This document shows, one piece after another, positions 44,912 through 53,278 of a stretch of 64,000 nucleotides of DNA (within the stretch, counting starts at the first letter, position 1; each line of letters opens with the position of its first letter). Under the pieces are notes generated by a model. The model made no database searches. It was not told the DNA's origin and saw only the letters and a program-made list of their open reading frames with translations. This DNA is from Corynebacterium atrinae (GTDB lineage Bacteria > Actinomycetota > Actinomycetes > Mycobacteriales > Mycobacteriaceae): contig NZ_CP046977.1 of NCBI RefSeq assembly GCF_030408455.1, positions 868,001-932,000 of the forward strand, given 5' to 3'. The position numbers and the translations under genes are program-made.

Positions 44912-45423
44912 TGCTCACCGTGCTTATCGACGGTCCCTCTGGGTCCGGCAAGTCCACCTTCGCCGAGGCCCTCGGGCGTCACTGGGGCCTGCCGGTGGTC
45001 CACCTGGATAGCTTCTATCCCGGGTGGTCGGGTTTGGTGGCAGCCGCCGCCATGGTGGTGGACGACGTCTTGCATCCTTCCCACCCCGGCTACCGCCGGT
45101 GGGATTGGGTGGACAACCGCCCCGCAGGGTGGGTGGACCTTGACCCGGGCGCCTCGGTGATCGTGGAAGGGGTGGGGGCGGTGACGGGGGCGTCGATAAG
45201 CAGGGCGGAGGAGCGCGGAGACGTTTTGACGGTGCGTGTCTGCGCCCCTGCTGCCCTGCGTCGTAGGCGCGCCCTGGAGCGCGATCCGGGCTTCGAACCG
45301 TGGTGGGAAATGTGGGCCGCGCAGGAGCGCGAACACTTCGCCGGACCGGGCCACGTGCCCGTTCATCTCCGGATCGACATGAGTGGGGGTAATTGGGGGT
45401 ATCGAGGGTTGTCGGGCACGTAA
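44911..45423 (+). CDS. P-loop nucleoside/uridine kinase-like protein
   Basis: 170 residues. Walker A IDGPSGSGKSTFAEAL near the start, then LDSFYPGWSGL, resembling uridine kinase-like or AAA-type small kinases. RRRRALERDPGFEPWWEMW suggests a LID region. Overlapping the ykoC stop by one base puts it under the same riboswitch, so a role in thiamine or precursor phosphorylation is possible. No known thiamine kinase motif is visible. Confidence 0.75.
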   Translation: MLTVLIDGPSGSGKSTFAEALGRHWGLPVVHLDSFYPGWSGLVAAAAMVVDDVLHPSHPGYRRWDWVDNRPAGWVDLDPGASVIVEGVGAVTGASISRAEERGDVLTVRVCAPAALRRRRALERDPGFEPWWEMWAAQEREHFAGPGHVPVHLRIDMSGGNWGYRGLSGT

Positions 45424-45574
45424 ACGTCAGATGTCTGATTTGTGCTGGTCGCATGGCGGTCTTAGGAGAAGCTGCGGAGCGACAGTGACATTCCTGGGTG
45501 GGTGCCGTTCTTAATGAGGTCCGTCACAGTTTATGCTGGGGGGACATCATCAAACCTACCTGGAGGTCCACAGT

Positions 45575-47161
45575 ATGACTCTCAGTAAGAAGGCGCTCAG
45601 CGTTCTGGCGGCCAGCACCCTGGCCATGGGCTTGGTTGCCTGCTCGAGCGACTCCGGTTCCGGCTCCACCGGTGGTGACAACTACGTTGTTGCTAATGGC
45701 ACTGAGCCGCAGAACCCGCTCATCCCCTCGAACACCAACGAGGTCGGTGGCGGCCGCATCGTCGACCTCATCTATTCCGGCCTCGTCTACTACGACGCCG
45801 AGGGTGAAATCCACAACGAGGTGGCTGAGTCCATCGAGCCCGAGGGCGACAAGACCTTCCGCGTCACCCTCAAGGATGGCTGGACCTTCGCGGACGGCAC
45901 TGAGATCACCGCCCACCACTTCGTGGACTCCTGGAACTACGCGGTGGCCAACTCTCACCTCTCCGAGTACTTCTTCGAGCCGATCCTGGGCTACGCCGAA
46001 GGCGCTCAGTCCATGGAGGGTCTGAAGGTCATCGATGACAAGACCTTTACCATCGAGCTCAACCAGCCTGAGGCCGACTTCCCGCAGCGCCTGGGATACT
46101 CCGCCTTCTATCCGCTGCCGGACGAGGCACGTGAGGACGAGGCAGCCTTCGGTGAGAGCCCGAACGGCAACGGCCCGTACAAGCTGGCAAGCTGGAACCA
46201 CAACCAGGATGCGACCCTCGTCCCGAATGAGGCTTACACCGGCGAGCGTAAGCCAAAGAACGACGGCATCAAGTTCGACTTCTACGCCCAGCAGGATGCC
46301 GCCTACAACGACCTCCTCGCCGGGAACCTCGACGTTCTGGACGCTGTCCCGGACACCGCTTTCTCCACCTTCGAGTCCGAGCTCGGTGACCGTGCTGTGA
46401 ACCAGCCTTCCGCTGTTTTCCAGTCCTTCACCATCCCGGAGCGCCTCGAGCACTGGAGTGGTGAAGAGGGCAAGCTTCGCCGCGAGGCCATCTCCCACGC
46501 CATCAACCGCGAAGAGATCACCGCCACCATCTTCCAGGGCACCCGGACCCCGGCCTCCGACTTCACCTCCCCAGTTCTGCCGAACTACAACGGCGACATC
46601 ACGGGCAATGACGTCCTCGACTACGACCCGGAGAAGGCCAAGGACCTGTGGGCCCAGGCTGACGCCATTTCCCCCTTCACCGGCGAGTTCACCCTCTCCT
46701 ACAACGCTGATGGTGGGCACCAGGCCTGGGTTGACGCCACTGTCAACTCCATCCGCAACACCCTCGGCATCGAAGCAATCGGCAACCCGTACCCGGACTT
46801 CAAGTCCCTGCGCGATGACGTGACCAGCCGTAAGATCCAGGGTGCCTTCCGTACCGGTTGGCAGGCCGACTACCCGTCCCTGGGTAACTTCCTCGGCCCG
46901 CTGTATGGCACCGGTGCCGGCTCCAACGACGGCGACTACTCCAACCCGGCTTTCGACGCCAAGCTGGCTGAGGCTGCTGGCGCCGACTCCCCGGAGGCAG
47001 CCGCCACGATCTACAACGAGTCTCAGGAGATCCTCTTCCAGGACCTGCCCGTGATCCCGCTGTGGTACTCCAACGTCACTGGTGGTTCCAGCCAGAACGT
47101 CGACAACGTCGTCTTCTCCTGGAAGTCTGTCCCGGTGTACTACGACATCACCAAGAAGTAG
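45575..47161 (+). CDS. peptide ABC transporter substrate-binding lipoprotein (family 5)
   Basis: 528 residues. Signal peptide with lipobox GLVAC and Cys23 as lipid anchor, then a Ser/Gly linker. Body is SBP_bac_5: DGWTFADGTEITAHHFVDSW near residue 110 and NGPYKLASW near 205. OppA-like captures oligopeptides outside the membrane. ATG follows GGAGGT. A terminator at 47219 separates it from its permease genes, which would make the binding protein more abundant than the pore. Confidence 0.92.
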   Translation: MTLSKKALSVLAASTLAMGLVACSSDSGSGSTGGDNYVVANGTEPQNPLIPSNTNEVGGGRIVDLIYSGLVYYDAEGEIHNEVAESIEPEGDKTFRVTLKDGWTFADGTEITAHHFVDSWNYAVANSHLSEYFFEPILGYAEGAQSMEGLKVIDDKTFTIELNQPEADFPQRLGYSAFYPLPDEAREDEAAFGESPNGNGPYKLASWNHNQDATLVPNEAYTGERKPKNDGIKFDFYAQQDAAYNDLLAGNLDVLDAVPDTAFSTFESELGDRAVNQPSAVFQSFTIPERLEHWSGEEGKLRREAISHAINREEITATIFQGTRTPASDFTSPVLPNYNGDITGNDVLDYDPEKAKDLWAQADAISPFTGEFTLSYNADGGHQAWVDATVNSIRNTLGIEAIGNPYPDFKSLRDDVTSRKIQGAFRTGWQADYPSLGNFLGPLYGTGAGSNDGDYSNPAFDAKLAEAAGADSPEAAATIYNESQEILFQDLPVIPLWYSNVTGGSSQNVDNVVFSWKSVPVYYDITKK

Positions 47162-47218
47162 TTCGCGAAATCACTGTCGGAACAATCTGATCTGTGAATG
47201 CTGTAGTTGTGGCCCTTA

Positions 47219-47247
47219 CCCCGCGTGAAAGCTTGACTCACGCGGGG
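47219..47247 (+). terminator. hairpin between binding protein and permease genes
   Basis: CCCCGCGTGA and TCACGCGGGG form a perfect 10-bp stem with a 9-base loop. No long T run follows (TTCGGTCG), so it may attenuate or stabilise the upstream transcript rather than stop all transcription. Confidence 0.7.
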
Positions 47248-47298
47248 TTCGGTCGTTGCATTAAAACGGCATACTCCAGATCTAGTTAAGGAATAGTT

Positions 47299-48225
47299 AT
47301 GTTGCGCTACATCGGGCGACGACTGCTCCAGATGATCCCCGTGTTCTTCGGAGCCACGCTACTCATCTATGCACTCGTCTTCCTCATGCCAGGCGACCCG
47401 GTCGAAGCCCTCGGCGGCGACCGCGGATTGACCGAGGCGGCTCGCGCCCGCATCGAGGCGGAGTACAACCTGGATAAACCCTTCATCATCCAGTACCTGC
47501 TCTACATCAAGGGCATTTTCACCCTGGACTTCGGAACCACCTTCTCCGGACAGCCAGTGTCAAGCGTCATGGCGAACGCCTTCCCTGTCACCATCAAATT
47601 GGCAGCAATGGCCATCGTCTTCGAGGCAGTCTTCGGCATTATCTTCGGTGTCATCGCTGGTGTCCGCCGCGGCGGAATCTTCGACTCCACCGTGTTGGTC
47701 ATGTCGCTCATCGTCATCGCTGTTCCTTCCTTCGTCATCGGCTTCGTCTTGCAGTTCGTCGTTGGCGTGAAGTGGGGGATACTCCCCGTCACCGTGGGCT
47801 CAAGAGAAACGTTTACCTCCTTGCTCATGCCAGCCCTCGTGCTCGGAGCCGTCTCCTTCGCCTACGTGCTGCGGCTCACCCGACAATCGGTCTCGGAAAA
47901 CCTGCGCGCCGACTACGTCCGCACCGCCCGGGCCAAGGGCCTGTCTAACGGCAAGGTCATGAGCCGCCATGTGCTGCGGAACTCGCTCATCCCAGTGGCG
48001 ACCTTTCTCGGTGCTGACCTTGGTTCGCTCATGGGTGGCGCCATCGTCACCGAAGGTATCTTCGCCATCAACGGTGTCGGCGGCACGATCTACCAGGCCA
48101 TCATTAAAGGTGAGCCCACGACGGTCGTATCGTTTACAACCGTGCTAGTCATCGTGTACATCATTGCCAACCTCATCGTTGACTTGATCTACGCCGTTCT
48201 CGACCCGAGGATCCGATATGCCTGA
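47299..48225 (+). CDS. ABC peptide transporter permease, DppB/OppB type
   Basis: 308 residues, six helices. N-terminus MLRYIGRRLLQMIPVFFGAT and PGDPVEALGG are typical of DppB, and the cytoplasmic loop ENLRADYVRTARAKGLS is the EAA motif that contacts the ATPase. First permease of operon A (45575-50928). Confidence 0.93.
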   Translation: MLRYIGRRLLQMIPVFFGATLLIYALVFLMPGDPVEALGGDRGLTEAARARIEAEYNLDKPFIIQYLLYIKGIFTLDFGTTFSGQPVSSVMANAFPVTIKLAAMAIVFEAVFGIIFGVIAGVRRGGIFDSTVLVMSLIVIAVPSFVIGFVLQFVVGVKWGILPVTVGSRETFTSLLMPALVLGAVSFAYVLRLTRQSVSENLRADYVRTARAKGLSNGKVMSRHVLRNSLIPVATFLGADLGSLMGGAIVTEGIFAINGVGGTIYQAIIKGEPTTVVSFTTVLVIVYIIANLIVDLIYAVLDPRIRYA

Positions 48226-49225
48226 CATCAACCGCAACGTATCCAACCCGGCCGGTGAAGATGACATCCTGGCGGGCAACGCTCTTCGTCCCCGCATGGG
48301 CCAAGACCACTTCATCGCCGAAACGGACGAGACCGGCCTGGGCGCCGTCGATGCTGTCTCCGATGAATCGGCTCCGGTGTCCCAGTGGCGCCAAGCGTGG
48401 CGCAACCTTAGCGTCCGACCCCTGTTCTGGGTGTCGTCCGCCCTCATCCTCATCGCCGTGCTGTTGGCACTGTTCCCGCAGCTGTTCACCTCCACGGACC
48501 CGCGCATGTGTGTGCTGGCCAACTCGCTTGACCAACCGCGTGCCGGCCACCCCTTTGGTTTTGACCGCCAGGGCTGTGACATCTTCGCTCGCACCATCTA
48601 CGGCGCCCGCGCCTCCGTTACGGTGGGTATCCTCACCACCGCGCTCGTCGTGCTCATCGGCACCTTGATCGGTTCCCTGGCCGGCTACTTCGGTGGCATC
48701 CTGGACTCGATCCTCTCCCGGGTGACGGACGTCTTCTTCGCCGTGCCGCTGGTGCTGGCAGCCATCGTCGTCATGCAGGTGTTCAAGGATTACCGCACGA
48801 TTATCACCGTCGTACTCGTCCTTGGTCTCTTCGGCTGGACCAACATTGCCCGCATTACCCGTGGTGCGGTTCTGAGCGTGAAAAACGAGGAGTACGTCAC
48901 TGCGGCGCGTGCCGTCGGTGCTTCTAAATGGAAGATCCTCACCAGCCACATCCTGCCGAACGCGGCAGCCCCGATCATCGTGTACGCCACGGTAGCCCTG
49001 GGTACCTTCATCGTCGCCGAGGCGACCCTGTCCTTCCTAGGAATCGGACTTCCGCCCAGCATCGTCAGCTGGGGTGGCGATATTTCCGCCGCCCAGGCCA
49101 GCCTCCGCACCCAACCGATGGTGCTGTTCTACCCGGCCATGGCGCTGGCACTGACGGTGCTCAGCTTCATCATGATGGGCGACGTCGTCCGCGACGCGCT
49201 TGACCCGAAGGCGAGGAAGCGATGA
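48218..49225 (+). CDS. ABC peptide transporter permease, DppC/OppC type
   Basis: 335 residues. Long soluble N-terminus of about 60 residues, then helices with HPFGFDRQGCDIFART and the EAA loop KNEEYVTAARAVGASKWKIL. Overlaps the DppB gene by 8 bases and the ATPase gene by 4. Confidence 0.93.
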   Translation: MPDINRNVSNPAGEDDILAGNALRPRMGQDHFIAETDETGLGAVDAVSDESAPVSQWRQAWRNLSVRPLFWVSSALILIAVLLALFPQLFTSTDPRMCVLANSLDQPRAGHPFGFDRQGCDIFARTIYGARASVTVGILTTALVVLIGTLIGSLAGYFGGILDSILSRVTDVFFAVPLVLAAIVVMQVFKDYRTIITVVLVLGLFGWTNIARITRGAVLSVKNEEYVTAARAVGASKWKILTSHILPNAAAPIIVYATVALGTFIVAEATLSFLGIGLPPSIVSWGGDISAAQASLRTQPMVLFYPAMALALTVLSFIMMGDVVRDALDPKARKR

Positions 49226-50928
49226 CAACTGATACGAATCAGACTCCGCTGCTGGAAATGAAGGACGTCAAGATCGCATTCAAGTCCTCCACCGGTGTGG
49301 TCGAAGCCGTCCGCGGCATCAACCTCACCATCTATCCGGGGCAGTCGGTCGCCATCGTTGGCGAGTCCGGCTCCGGTAAATCCACCGCGGCGATGTCCAT
49401 CCTGGGACTGCTGCCCGGCACCGGCCAGGTGACCGATGGCCAGATCCTGTTCAAAGGCCAGGACATCACCAAACTTTCTGAAAAGGAAATGCAAACCCTC
49501 CGCGGCTCCGAGATCGGCCTGGTTCCCCAGGATCCGATGTCGAACCTCAATCCCGTGTGGCGCATCGGTACCCAGATCGGGGAGTCTCTCAAGGCCAACG
49601 ACGTGGTCAAGAACTCGGAGGTCAACGCCCGGGTCGCGGAGCTCCTCGGCGAAGCTGGTCTTCCTGATGCCGAGCGGCGCGCCAAGCAGTATCCCCATGA
49701 GTTTTCGGGCGGTATGCGCCAACGTGCCCTCATTGCCATGGGCCTCGCGGCGCGTCCATCCCTCCTCATCGCGGATGAACCGACCTCCGCCCTCGACGTG
49801 ACGGTGCAAAAGCGCATTCTCGATCACTTGGCTGGACTCACCCGTGACCTCGGTGCCGCAGTGCTGTTCATTACCCACGACCTCGGCCTGGCCGCCGAGC
49901 GAGCCGAGCACCTCGTGGTCATGCACCGTGGCCGCATTGTGGAATCCGGCCCGTCCTTGCAGATCCTGCGCGATCCGCAACACCCCTACACCAAGCGCCT
50001 GGTCAAGGCCGCGCCTTCGTTGGCATCCTCCCGTATTCAGTCCGCCTTGGCGGCAGGTGTGGAGTCCAACGAGCTCATGGCCACAGGTGGCGAAGGGGTG
50101 TCCGAGGAAGAGGTCATCCGCGTCGAGAACCTGACCAAGGAATTCGACGTCCGCGGTTCCCGAGGGGCGAAGAAGACCCTGCGCGCCGTTGACAACGTCA
50201 GCTTCACTTTGCGTAAAGGCACCACCCTGGCGCTGGTGGGTGAATCTGGTTCGGGTAAATCCACCGTGGCCAATATGGTGCTCAACCTCCTCGATCCGAC
50301 CGAGGGCAAGGTCTACTACCAGGGCACCGACCTAAGCACCCTGAACAACCGCGAGCTGTTCAACATGCGCCGCAAGATGCAGGTGGTCTTTCAGAACCCC
50401 TATGGTTCCCTGGATCCAATGTTCTCCATCTACAAGTGCATCGAAGAGCCCCTGGCCCTGCACAAGGTGGGAAACCGCAAGGAGCGCGAGACCCGCGTGG
50501 CGGAGCTGCTGGACATGGTGGCCATGCCGCGTTCAACCATGCGACGTTTCCCGAATGAGCTCTCCGGTGGCCAGCGCCAGCGCATCGCCATCGCGCGCGC
50601 CCTCGCGTTGTCCCCGGATGTGCTCGTCCTTGATGAGGCAGTTTCCGCGCTCGACGTGCTGGTCCAGAACCAGATCATCCAACTGCTGGGTAACCTGCAG
50701 TCGGAGCTGCACCTGTCGTACCTCTTCATTACCCATGACCTCGCAGTGGTCCGCCAGACCGCTGACGATGTCGTGGTGATGAAGCAAGGCGCCGTCGTGG
50801 AGCAGGGAACCGCCGACGAAGTATTTGCCAATCCGCGCGAGGACTACACCAAGGACCTCATCAATTCTGTCCCCGGTCTGAACATCGAGCTGGGCACGGG
50901 AGCGAACCTAGGGCTCGCCGAGCAGTAG
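49222..50928 (+). CDS. ABC peptide transporter ATPase, DppD-DppF fusion
   Basis: 568 residues, two ABC ATPases in one chain. Walker A GESGSGKST near residues 48 and 341; signatures FSGGMRQRALIA and LSGGQRQRIAIA. Separate DppD and DppF proteins are the more common arrangement. The C-terminal helix of each half (PYTKRLVKA; EDYTKDLINSVPGL) is typical of Opp ATPases. Last gene of operon A, followed by a terminator. Confidence 0.94.
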   Translation: MTTDTNQTPLLEMKDVKIAFKSSTGVVEAVRGINLTIYPGQSVAIVGESGSGKSTAAMSILGLLPGTGQVTDGQILFKGQDITKLSEKEMQTLRGSEIGLVPQDPMSNLNPVWRIGTQIGESLKANDVVKNSEVNARVAELLGEAGLPDAERRAKQYPHEFSGGMRQRALIAMGLAARPSLLIADEPTSALDVTVQKRILDHLAGLTRDLGAAVLFITHDLGLAAERAEHLVVMHRGRIVESGPSLQILRDPQHPYTKRLVKAAPSLASSRIQSALAAGVESNELMATGGEGVSEEEVIRVENLTKEFDVRGSRGAKKTLRAVDNVSFTLRKGTTLALVGESGSGKSTVANMVLNLLDPTEGKVYYQGTDLSTLNNRELFNMRRKMQVVFQNPYGSLDPMFSIYKCIEEPLALHKVGNRKERETRVAELLDMVAMPRSTMRRFPNELSGGQRQRIAIARALALSPDVLVLDEAVSALDVLVQNQIIQLLGNLQSELHLSYLFITHDLAVVRQTADDVVVMKQGAVVEQGTADEVFANPREDYTKDLINSVPGLNIELGTGANLGLAEQ

Positions 50929-51242
50929 GGGAGCAGAAGCCAAAAGTTAATTCGCCACCCCATCTCTGGGAGCCGCCTGCAATCGATGCTGGAAGCCGCG
51001 GAGGAGGGGTGGCTTTTTATGCACGGGTTCGCCTGGCTATGGCCTCGGCGTTCGGGCAGCTAGGTTAGGTTTTTACTGATTCAAACCTTGATAGAAAGCT
51101 CGAAAAAGCTGAGCCGACGGGCGCCGGAGCCGAATATTTGGCGGTTTTCCAGCGAATCAGTCTCATAATGAGTAGATTTGTAACCTAAGACACATTATCC
51201 ATGGTGTTCTGATTATTCGTATCCCGACAAACTTGGGGTTTG
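50929..51242. other. intergenic between two peptide transporter operons
   Basis: 314 bases without a gene. The left part holds the terminator of operon A. The right part is AT-richer (CTCATAATGAG, TTGTAACCTAAGACACATTA) and should hold the promoter of operon B; I cannot choose hexamers with confidence. Confidence 0.5.
50954..51018 (+). terminator. Rho-independent terminator of operon A
   Basis: GCCACCCC at 50954-50961 pairs with GGGGTGGC at 51006-51013, followed directly by TTTTTA. The 44-base loop contains a second possible short hairpin (GGAGCCGCC region). Follows the ATPase gene by 25 bases. Confidence 0.75.
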
Positions 51243-52235
51243 ATGCCGATGCTGAAATATCTTCTTAGGAAGACCCTGACGTGGTTGATCGTCATTTTCC
51301 TCGCCACCAACGTCGCTTACCTGCTGGCAGCCACCTTCCTCGACCCTCGTTCCAATTATGCAGGTCGTCGGCCGCCGCTGTCTTCCGAACAGATTGACAG
51401 AATCCTCACTCCCTTGAATCTCAACCCTCAAACGCCGCTATTGGAGCGGTGGTGGACCTGGTTGAGCGGGATCCTTTTCCACTGGAATTGGGGAACATCC
51501 CCACTAGGTGACCCAGTCAATGCCCAGATTTCCTACCGAATTTGGGTCTCGGCCCAGCTGTTGCTCATGGCAACGCTGTTGGCGGTTGTCATCGGCGTGG
51601 GCCTCGGTGTCTACACCGCCTCACGGCAGTACAAAGCGTCCGATCGGCTGTGGCAGGGTGTTTCCATCGTCACGATGAATACCCACGTCGTTGTCGCATC
51701 GCTCTTGGTTGTCGCGTTGGCACTGAAGATCAACGAATGGACCGGAACCCGCGTCTTCTATGTCACTGGTGCTCCAAGTTCAGGGGGAGGGGAAGGATTC
51801 CTTCCCCGACTGATTAACACCTTCCAGCACCTAGCACTGCCCACCATCTCGCTGCTCATCATTTCTTATGCCAGTTATCACCTGATGCAGCGGACCCTGT
51901 TGTTGGATAACCTGTCGGCTGATTACGTCAGGACTGCCCGCGCTAAGGGGCTCACGAGGCAGAAAGCGATCCGTAAGCATGCGCTGCGGACGTCGATCAT
52001 CCCCGTCGCTACCTCGGTTGCTTTCTCCGTGCCGGGTATCTTCACGGGTGCCGTGATGACTGAGCGCATTTTCGCGTGGAACGGCATGGGCCAGTACTTC
52101 ATTGAGACGATTTCCAAAAATGATGTCAACGGTGTCGTCGCCGTGGCGGCCTTCGGTGCCCTCATGGTGGCCGTGTCGGCAATTCTGGCTGACCTCGTGG
52201 TGGTCGCCTTGGATCCCCGAGTGAGGGTGAGCTGA
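51243..52235 (+). CDS. ABC peptide transporter permease, OppB type
   Basis: About 330 residues from ATG 51243 (TTG 51240 and ATG 51249 also in frame). LKYLLRKTLTWLIVIFLATN is the first helix; SADYVRTARAKGLTRQKAIR the EAA loop. FLDPRSNYAGRRPPLSS is an unusual Arg-rich periplasmic loop compared with operon A. Opens operon B. Confidence 0.92.
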   Translation: MPMLKYLLRKTLTWLIVIFLATNVAYLLAATFLDPRSNYAGRRPPLSSEQIDRILTPLNLNPQTPLLERWWTWLSGILFHWNWGTSPLGDPVNAQISYRIWVSAQLLLMATLLAVVIGVGLGVYTASRQYKASDRLWQGVSIVTMNTHVVVASLLVVALALKINEWTGTRVFYVTGAPSSGGGEGFLPRLINTFQHLALPTISLLIISYASYHLMQRTLLLDNLSADYVRTARAKGLTRQKAIRKHALRTSIIPVATSVAFSVPGIFTGAVMTERIFAWNGMGQYFIETISKNDVNGVVAVAAFGALMVAVSAILADLVVVALDPRVRVS

Positions 52236-52237
52236 AA

Positions 52238-53278
52238 ATGAGCAAAGACAACAACAAGCGCCGCCACGATCTCTCGATGGACACCGCTCGCGAGAATCTG
52301 GGCGTTCGGCCAGTGGCTCCCGTCGCGGACCTCACCCCGGCGTCGGAGTTCGGTTCGCAAGCGACGGGTGGACACGACCCTGAGACCCTCCTGGCCATCG
52401 AGGCTGCCCCGGAGCGGGCGGTTGGTACGAACAAACTCCGTCTCTACGTCCGCCGCTTCTTCCGCAACAAGCTGGCGGTGGTGGGCCTCATCATCTTCGC
52501 GGGCCTCGTGCTGGCCTCCATTTTCGGCGGGTATTTGTCCCAATGGTCCTACGACGAGCCAGACTTTATGAACTTGTCCACGCCGCCGTCGTCCGAGCAT
52601 TGGTTTGGCACCACGGACGGTGGCAATGACCTATTTGCCCAGACGGTTCATGGCCTTGGTCGTTCGCTGACCATTGCCGTATTGGTATCCCTGGCCACGT
52701 TGGTGCTCTCGGCGGTCATTGGTGCCGGCGCCGCGTTGTATGGCGGCTTCATGGAAAAGGCAGTCTTGGCCGTTATCCACTTCCTGCTCGCAATCCCGAC
52801 CTTTCTCCTCATCGCGTTGCTCGTCGCGGACTCGGCGGGCGATTGGAAGATCCTTGTCGTGGTGTTCATCCTCTTTGGCTGGATGTACCCCGCCCGTGTG
52901 ATTTGGTCATTGGCCTTGAGCGTGCGGGAGAACGACTACGTGCGAGCCGCCCGCTTCATGGGCGTGTCTCGGGCACGAACGGTCGTGCGGCACATCATCC
53001 CCAACATTGGCTCGCTACTCATCATTCAGTTCATGCTGTCGATCGTCTCCACTGTGATGGCAGAGACCGGCCTCTCCTTCCTCGGTCTGGGTGTGAAGCT
53101 GCCGGATGTGTCGCTGGGCACGCTCCTCTCGGTGGGCTCAGGTGCCCTCCAATCCGCACCGTGGCAGTTCTATTTCCCGGCGGCGACCCTGACATTGCTC
53201 ACGGTGTCCATGGCGTTCATCGCTGACGGCCTACGCGACGCACTCGATCCCAATTCAAAGTCCGGAGGCAAGGCATGA
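52238..53278 (+). CDS. ABC peptide transporter permease, OppC type
   Basis: 346 residues. The N-terminus of about 65 residues is soluble and charged. Helices then include FFRNKLAVVGLIIFAGLVLA and the EAA loop RENDYVRAARFMGVSRARTV. Two bases after the OppB gene and overlapping the ATPase gene by 4. Confidence 0.93.
   Translation: MSKDNNKRRHDLSMDTARENLGVRPVAPVADLTPASEFGSQATGGHDPETLLAIEAAPERAVGTNKLRLYVRRFFRNKLAVVGLIIFAGLVLASIFGGYLSQWSYDEPDFMNLSTPPSSEHWFGTTDGGNDLFAQTVHGLGRSLTIAVLVSLATLVLSAVIGAGAALYGGFMEKAVLAVIHFLLAIPTFLLIALLVADSAGDWKILVVVFILFGWMYPARVIWSLALSVRENDYVRAARFMGVSRARTVVRHIIPNIGSLLIIQFMLSIVSTVMAETGLSFLGLGVKLPDVSLGTLLSVGSGALQSAPWQFYFPAATLTLLTVSMAFIADGLRDALDPNSKSGGKA

Noticed and set aside
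45427..45438. TCAGATGTCTGA dyad upstream of the binding-protein gene
   Set aside because: Short and without a matching regulator nearby; could be chance.
45524..46720. Long open frame opposite the peptide-binding protein gene
   Set aside because: Antisense shadow; the plus frame has a signal peptide, lipobox and SBP motifs.
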